DNA from: Blattamonas nauphoetae
Lineage: Eukaryota > Preaxostyla > Oxymonadida
Assembly: GCA_033064195.1 (NCBI GenBank)
Contig: JARBJD010000011.1
Location: 558,001-622,000 of the forward strand
Length of the DNA stretch: 64,000 nt
Reading direction: 5' to 3'
Both the position numbers and the translations under genes were made by a program. The notes under the pieces were generated by a model. It made no database searches, was not told the origin of the DNA, and saw only the letters and a program-made list of their open reading frames with translations. Shown piece after piece: positions 57,974 through 64,000 of the stretch (the first letter of the stretch is position 1; the number at the start of each line of letters is the position of its first letter).

Positions 57974-59627
57974 TCATGTTGTTGAAAGATACTGGACTGA
58001 AACAGAACAAACACATATGAAAGAGAGTGGAGTGAACTGTGAAACTTTCCGCATTATCTCACTCTTTTCTTCTCGTTCGTCCTTCTCTTTCTCTTCTTCC
58101 CTCTCCCCTCTTCGCAGTTCCACTGTGGCGAACGCATTCTCCCTCCCAGACTGCTCTCCGCTGTCTGTGTCTGAGTCATCGATCTCCCCATCCACTCCCT
58201 CCATCCGCTCTGCACTCTCCCCTCCCTTCACTCCTTCCCCGTCCTCTTTCTTCTCATCGATCTTCTTCCTTCTCACTCGCAGCTTCAATTGCCCAAACAG
58301 ACTCACATTCGACTTCTTCTTCAGTTGTGGGGACGGTAGCGCAAAGGCAAACAGAATATCATTCGTCTTCCGCAGCATCTTCTTCAGCGCCCGCTGCGTC
58401 GAGATCTTCGCTGACAGTGCTCCGATCTCAAAGAAGCCCTTCATCTTCTCCTCCACCCTGTCCTTCTTCACCGACACAGACGGCAGCGGCAGTCCCATCA
58501 CTCCAGACACAATGTTCAGGCAGCGTCTCTCCCACAGAATGTCCACGCACAACGCCCCTTTCAGCTCGAACCGCCCGTCGGCTTGCATTCCGTCGTTCAC
58601 TGCGCAGAACGTGGGTGTGAAGGAGTGTGGTGAGATGGAGCGGCTGCTGGTGAGGGAGGGAGAGACCGGCTTCGACTACGATAACTCCGAGTGGATCGAC
58701 CTGAAGACGACGAAGGATGGTGAACACAGTTTGGGCGTGCTGCCGAGCCGTTGTAGATGCAGCGAGAGAGAAGTGCCCTTTCGTTGTTGACTGCACATCA
58801 AACACGCCTGCTGCCAAAACACATCCCTTCGTCGCTTTCGCTTCGTGTCCAATTTTGAACTGCGAAAACATGATTGACATCCCATCTCCTCTCTTTTCCT
58901 CCTTCTTCTCTCCATTTTTCTCGTTGTCTTCTCCACTATCTCCCGCTGTGCATTGCGTCAGTTTCGCTATGCAGGTTCGTTCACATTCTGTCATTTCGCT
59001 CTTCCCGCAATCCAACACGCATCCTTCGCTTTTCTGATAACACTGATCCACACACCGCTCAGTGTTGTGCATGGAGAACGACGGGCGAGTGTTCGGAGAG
59101 TTTGGGAGAGGTGCCTGTTGGGATGAGCAGAGTTCGACGCAGTTGAGAAGCGATGAGCGGCAATTCTGTTGGCAGAAGGACAGCTATGAGAGGATGGAGC
59201 GAGCGACGCACAATTCTCCTCGTTGAAGACAGTCTGTGATGCAATCAGTTCCATTTTCGTCGAAAACTGACAGACATGAATCGAATGCTGCGACACATGG
59301 CGCGAGTGAGGGTGTATCGAGTGTTTACAGTGAAGATGCAAAGAATGATGGTTTGCAAAGCGAGAAACACGAGCGACGAGTGTCGATGAGAGTTTAAAGA
59401 GAGCACAGGTCGTCTGGTTGGATTTGGTGTAGTCCGTGTTCGAAGTTAGTTTGGCAGAGCAGTTCGCATTGGGTGATGTTCTGGTTGGTCAGAAAAAAAT
59501 GGAGAAAATGAAAAAGGGGAGAAAAGAGGCGAATATGGTTGAAATATGATGAAAAAATGGAATAGAAAGGGAGAGGAGTGTGTCAGACCTCGTTTGAGAG
59601 AATGGGACAGCGTCGGACACATTCCAT
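57974..59627 (-). CDS. Cysteine-ladder protein 2 (CX3C-X6-CX3C repeats)
   Basis: Not a known family. The N-terminal half carries repeated CxxxC pairs: CVRRC...CELLC, CITDCLQRGELCLSFC, CQQNCRSSLLNCVELC, CVDQCYQKSEGCVLDC, CERTCIAKLTQC. The recurring spacing is C-x3-C-x6-C-x3-C. The ~350-residue C-terminal part has few cysteines (FELKGALCVDILWERRC; FFEIGALSAKISTQRAL) and ends acidic and Lys-rich. Introns: one between 59578 and 59472, a 24-bp one at 59207-59184 that brings two CxxxC pairs into register, and a 31-bp one at 58700-58670. An intron between 59420 and 59285 could not be resolved. The start at 59627 (MECVRRC) is tentative, and it may be the 3' half of the next entry. Confidence 0.5.
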
Positions 59628-59681
59628 CTTCTCGTCGAAGCATTAAACATCGCAAATGGCTCTTTCTTCGTCTTTCTCTTT

Positions 59682-60310
59682 CTAAGTTTTGGTTTGTTCC
59701 AGTTCGGGTTCATTTTCAGTTTTTGGCTCGTCTTCTGTCTTCATTTGGGCATCCGGTTTTTGGTCACATTGGTTCGAGCAGAGACGGTATTGTGTGGAAC
59801 AGATCCCATCGCACAGGGAAGAACTGATCGACGGGGATGATTTGAGGGAAGAGGAGAGCTGGATGAAGATAATATTTGGATCACAGATGGCGGAGGCAGA
59901 GTCGGAGGAATGGCAGAAAATAATGAAGAAAAATTGTGAACAAACCTCGTGAGCTCCCTGAATGCAACTGTGGATGCAGGGACGCTGCTTTTGGAAGCAG
60001 GACAGAAGACACATCCGATCTCCCTTGCACTTCATTTCGTACTTCTCTTGTTCATCCATACACACCCCCACATACACGCTTTTTTTCCATTGGATGAGAC
60101 GAGGCCGACGAAAGAGTGGACTTGGTTGGGATTCGAGTGGTCAGAAAGAGGGGAGTGGTGGAGGAGGACGGGTTGAATGTGACGCTGTCGGGATGCGCCC
60201 TTTTGCACTCCGATGCGCATGGAACTATACTTCCCTTCCTGGAAATGTGGCGCGGTTGCAATCCATCGACGAACAATCTTTTTATTCTCGTCGGGGATGT
60301 TGGACGAAAG
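59682..60310 (-). CDS. Cysteine-ladder protein 1 (CX3C-X6-CX3C repeats), 5' end uncertain
   Basis: Same cysteine pattern as the neighbour: CLLSCFQKQRPCIHSC and CDGICSTQYRLCSNQC, preceded by SIVPCASEC. A 31-bp intron at 60075-60045 joins KKR to KYEMKCKGDRMC. A second intron (near 59940-59850) joins GAHE to LSSSLKSSPSISSSL. It ends in an acidic tail (KTEDEPKTENEPELEQTKT) with TAG. No start codon or signal peptide was fixed; 5' exons may extend to about 60585. It is either a tandem paralogue of the next gene or one protein with it. Function unknown. Confidence 0.45.
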
Positions 60311-60840
60311 TCCGATGCACAGGATCTCACATGGAGCGTGTGATCATGAACACCTTCTGATTCTCACATGCTTGGAAGCCTTGTCGGATTCGTGTCCAGT
60401 GAGTGCTGCAACAAATCACATCTCAGAAAAGAGGAAAAGGCATGAATCGAGAAAAGGGTGTCATGTATTGTAAGGAGATGGAAAGGAACGCAAAGGAAGG
60501 CGGAGTATTAATGAAGGTGAGAACAGACTCATGTGGGAGAGGCACTTCAAGTGTGAGATAGTCGATGGAGGGGACATTTGTCTTCATCTGTGGAAATGTG
60601 GTTCAAGAATCCTGAAGAGAGAAATAATGTAGAAAAATCAAGAAAAAAATACTCAGGAGAAGATTAAGGAAGGATCGTTGATACTGGTGGTTATCATGTC
60701 TTGATCCAAGTCGGCTGTGGGACAGCTGGGTTCAAGAGTGAGATCCTGCAAGAGAATGATTGATATGTAATGAAAAGAAATAAAACACTATTTAACAATT
60801 ATCTAAATCTATGGAAAAGGTGTTCGAGTAAAAAGAAGGA
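60311..60840. other. Mostly non-coding, possible 5' exons of cysteine-ladder gene
   Basis: Minus-strand fragments such as DLTLEPSCPTADLDQDMI after a good acceptor hint at upstream exons, but no consistent frame could be joined. Otherwise nothing recognisable. Confidence 0.35.
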
Positions 60841-61157
60841 GTCGGAGTCGGTCGGTCAGGCCGACTTTTTGTCCGATGTTGGGGAAAGACAGACCGACTC
60901 AGGGACTCTTGAACCACGACCCCAGAAACAGTAATTTCGTGAAAAATGTGATGAACTAATTATAGAGATGTTGTGAATCAAAAATGAGAAAAAGGCAACA
61001 ATAAAGTGTCCCGGGCGGGATTCGATCCTGGGTCCGGGGAACAAAAAGCTGCGGTGCTACCGCTCGACTAAAGGGCACTTCAAAAAAGTCGCCGACTGTT
61101 TTGTTTTTAGGGACTGGACTCGATATTTTCAGACCGACCACCGCCCATGCCTAAGTT
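60841..61157 (-). repeat. GTCGG-rich dispersed repeat, copy B, with embedded tRNA-like sequence
   Basis: On the minus strand it begins TTAGGCATGGGCGGTGGTC, matching copy A at 57811 with about three differences in 25 bases. It then has a T-run, a tRNA-like block, and ends in GTCGG/GACCG-rich sequence. Opposite orientation to copy A. Confidence 0.55.
61006..61078 (-). tRNA. tRNA-like sequence, degenerate (possible Lys-TTT)
   Basis: A 73-base block with A-box-like TAGTCGAGCGGTAGCACC and B-box-like GGATCGAATCC. The acceptor ends pair except for one mismatch (GTGCCCT with GGGACAC), and a T-run lies about 15 bases downstream. The anticodon and T stems pair poorly, so this is more likely a tRNA-derived relic in a repeat than a working gene. 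Position 34-36 reads TTT. Confidence 0.35.
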
Positions 61158-61388
61158 GGATGAACTAATTGAGAGAAAGCGAGTGCGTGAATATAAGGTG
61201 CCAATCCGATTTCTCCTCCTCTCTGTCCTTTCTTGGGCCGATCGTCCTGAAAACTCCGAATTCGGAGTTTGTTGGACAGAACCTCTACAGCTCGTGATTC
61301 GCCTCCAAATCGGTTTTCACGCACTTTAATGCCCTTTTCAACAATTTTAGATGGGGATGAACGAATCTTGAAGTATATTCACACACTA

Positions 61389-61835
61389 CAGTCTGAATAG
61401 TTCAAAGTCGAACACAAATAATTCAAAGTCGAAGTGAAATAATTCAAAGTCGAAGGACCAAATTTTTGGACCAATTTGTTCTAGTGAACCTTACAAACCA
61501 CTATTTCATTGTCACTGAAACAGAATCAATGATCATGGTGATGGCTGGTCACGAATTATCTGGAACCATTCAACACTCTCTCGGCTAGAGTTCTTATTTT
61601 AGAGCTCATTTCACAGATATTCTTCGTCTAAACCCAGAAAAACCATCAAATCAGATCCTGTAGAAGTTGAACAAGGCCAAAAGTGTCCATGACTTTGAAT
61701 TATTTCACTTCGACTTTGAATTATTTCCTTCGACTTTGAATTATTTCATTTCGACTTTGAATTATTTACTTCGACTTTGAATTATTTCACTTCGACTTTG
61801 AATTATTTATGTTCGACTTTGAACTATTCAGACTG
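61389..61835. mobile_element. MITE with TA target duplication and reiterated terminal repeats
   Basis: A 447-bp non-coding element flanked by TA on both sides. The ends are inverted repeats starting CAGTCTGAATAGTTCAAAG. Inside, each arm is built of the motif TTCAAAGTCGAA spaced by AAATAA-like links: three units on the left, seven on the right. TA duplication and CAGT ends fit a Tc1/mariner-type non-autonomous DNA transposon. No transposase ORF. Confidence 0.8.
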
Positions 61836-62038
61836 TAATACGACACGAGAAAAGGTAGAAATGCCATGAAAAAAGGTCATTTTGAGATGAATCATGTTGT
61901 GGGACAGAAAATGGGAAAGATCAACTTTTCAGAAATCTGGATAATCTCCATGAACCAGACTGAGTTGAGTGATTACAATTATTGTTTTGTCCTTTCATGT
62001 CCTGTCGAAATGGGTCAGAATGTGTGACATCATTCATC

Positions 62039-62639
62039 GTGCCGTCAGAAAGGCGCCGAAATTCATTAACCCGCCATAAATCGAGATTTTCTCAAAAACT
62101 TAGAGATATGGTCCAACTAAGAAAAAAATAAAATTTCGAAAAAAAATTCCAAGAACTCGCTGAGAAATCCGCCTTGTACTTCAAAAGCCCCACTTTTCAC
62201 AATTCATTTTGGTAATATCTCAACAACCCGTGAACCAATTTTGATGAAATTTTATCCAGATCCTTTTTTTGATGATTCGAACATTTTGGAAAAATTTCGA
62301 AAAAAAATTATGGGTTTCTGGGAAACTTCCAAAAAACCCATATTTTCTCGACAAAATTTTCTAAGAAAAAAAAGACTGTCCTTTTTTGAGCACGTTTTGT
62401 CGAGATCTTAACGAATATTATGCACTTTATTTGGTTCAAAACGGATGGCTGGTTGTGGAGATATGACGTCGAAAAGTTGAAAAAAACGTGTGTATTCTAC
62501 TGTATGAGGCTACAGAGCCCAATAATGGGTCTTTAGCTCCAAAATTTTTTCAGGATTATTTTCTCACCAAAACAACATTTCCCAGAAAAAAACTCGATTT
62601 ATGGCGGGTTACTGAATTTCGGCGTCTTTCTGACAGCAC
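62039..62639. mobile_element. Second inverted-repeat (foldback/MITE-like) element
   Basis: A 601-bp AT-rich element whose ends are ~47-bp inverted repeats: left GTGCCGTCAGAAAGGCGCCG through TAAATCGAG, right its complement with three or four changes. The GTGC/GCAC termini are included. No clear target duplication and no coding capacity. Confidence 0.7.
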
Positions 62640-64000
62640 TATCAAAAGTCCGAAGACCAACACTCAAAACCAATCTCCTCTCATGATTGAGAAATGAATC
62701 GATCTTTCTCTAGAATTGGTACATGACATGATTGAACAGTCTTTTAGTGATCATTGGTCAAGCCGTGACGAGAGTGGTCAATTTCGTTTTTTGTTCGTGA
62801 CTTGTGGACAGTTGAATGATGTCAAAAATTCTACCCCAATCTCAAATCACCAAAGTATTGATCATGACGCAATTCATGGGTTGATGAGAACCTGTTTTTG
62901 AGGATCAAATAGAAGATTTGAGTACTCTGTGGAGACCTTCCACAGGTGAAGTTGTATGTTGGCCCCAATTTGCGAAGGAATCGACAAAATAATTGCAGAT
63001 GTATTCGGAATAAGGAATCCATGTTGTGTGCATGAATTCGAACCCCTGCGGGAGGGTTTTATAGTCTCATGAATCTCACCATGAAGTCCTCGAGAGGATC
63101 CATTGTACTGTCTCCAGAATCTTCTTCATAGAAAATCCGAGAAAAATATGACTTCACAGCTGCCAGGAGGAGAAAAAGACATAGGATGATTTTCATTTCG
63201 GATTTGACTGTGCGAAGGGCATTGAACTGTGCGAGGACTCGATCTGGAAGGATCCAGAATGAATGAATACATCCAATTGTTTCTTTGAACTGTGTTCACG
63301 CCCAGGATATATCCTCTTCGGTTTCGCCTCGAAGGAAAGCAAATGTTACAGTATAACAATCTTCACTCGCCGAATGCGCAAAGATTTGAAAAAAGAGGCA
63401 TTCCACAACGATTAGTTTTGAATGTAGCATCCAAGAATACAATTGTTGGGGCAGACTGAAACTTAGCTATTGAATTGGGATGGGCCAGAAATAACTGAGT
63501 CAGGGGCCCCGTTGATTCATGTTAAAAACAGAATAGCCATTTGTCAAGTGTTAGAGAATCAATTAGTTCTTGTCTGGGTGTTTGACCAACATTTTATGCT
63601 TTTTCCATGGCCTGTCTTCAATTCGAAATATCTTTTGGTGCAATGGGAACGAAACAAATTGTGGAGACCACTGTCGATACGTTGCACCCTGGTCGGATTG
63701 GTAAAACTGTAAGAACGAAGGAAGTATCCTTATCAAAAACATCCACCATGTCACGGTTTATTGTGATCGATTCTGTTCAAACAAGATGCGCTTGGAATTA
63801 AGTGAGACTGGATGATGAGAAAAAGAAAAATCATTGGATGATCCCCATCTTTTCTGCTTATAGATATGCCATTAACTCGATTCTGTCAGAAACCCGGAAC
63901 CTGGGGTTGAATCAAACCATTTTAGTTATACTAAGAAAAAAAGAAAATTTGAAAATGTGCCATCTAAGCGAATCGGAGAAATCCTCAAAAAATCTCGTTT
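62640..64000. other. No recognisable gene at right edge
   Basis: Only short ORFs under 80 codons on either strand, AT-rich, without splice-linked motifs. A gene running in from the right cannot be excluded. Confidence 0.5.

Noticed and set aside
63020-63075. B-box-like GGTTCGAATTC on the minus strand
   Set aside because: The surrounding stems of a tRNA do not pair and no A-box or terminator is placed correctly.
1-64000. CRISPR arrays, bacterial operons, retroelements, virus-like genes
   Set aside because: None seen. No regularly spaced direct repeats, reverse transcriptase, capsid or polymerase signatures.
1-64000. Reassigned stop codons
   Set aside because: TAA, TAG and TGA all end well-matched proteins (for example RPB11 TAA, TVP23 TAG, BRAP2 TGA), so the standard code suffices.

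Overview
The window looks like gene-dense nuclear DNA of a microbial eukaryote. Genes lie on both strands with little space between them. Most contain several short GT-AG introns, often exactly 31 bp, and TAA, TAG and TGA all act as ordinary stops. The gene set is purely eukaryotic (ubiquitin E1, CSE1, RPB11, SEC13, TVP23, p24, DHHC transferase, glucosidase II). No bacterial operon, virus or retroelement was seen. The lineage is not fixed by the sequence. A compact, short-introned protist such as a metamonad is a guess.

Layout. 1-4.2 kb (minus): a large protein with a fungal-type Zn2Cys6 cluster, running off the left edge. 4.6-6.4: a BRAP2-like RING/UBP-finger E3 ligase. 6.8-10.4: an Hsp110-type chaperone fused to a coiled coil and a C-terminal small-heat-shock (Hsp20) domain. 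10.5-13.7: ubiquitin E1. 13.7-17.2: exportin-2/CSE1. 17.3-17.8: RPB11. 17.9-20.9: unknown basic/disordered protein. 21.2-22.5: disordered protein with SPAFL repeats. 22.6-23.4: TVP23. 23.6-27.5: unknown helical protein. 27.7-30.0: PP2C phosphatase. 30.0-30.8: p24 cargo receptor. 31.1-32.5: DHHC palmitoyltransferase. 32.7-33.6: RTRAF/hCLE homologue. 33.8-34.9: actin-related protein. 35.2-36.4: SEC13. 36.6-44.6: three unassigned minus-strand genes, one with an N-terminal ubiquitin fold. 44.7-46.5: secreted vanin/biotinidase-like amidase. 46.7-49.9: glucosidase II alpha. 49.9-55.8: a 1.9-kilo-residue unknown protein. 56-64 kb is different: a small secreted Cys-rich ORF, a locus encoding CX3C-X6-CX3C cysteine ladders, repeat copies with an embedded tRNA-like sequence, and two inverted-repeat (MITE-like) elements. 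The last 1.3 kb shows no recognisable gene.

The known genes centre on proteostasis (E1, BRAP2, Hsp110-Hsp20), the secretory pathway (SEC13, p24, TVP23, DHHC, glucosidase II, secreted amidase) and nuclear function (CSE1, RPB11, RTRAF, Zn2Cys6 factor). Several divergent pairs have starts only 12-62 bp apart. Gene models were spliced by hand. For most, the total coding length is a multiple of three and conserved motifs read correctly across the junctions, but none was checked against transcripts or databases.
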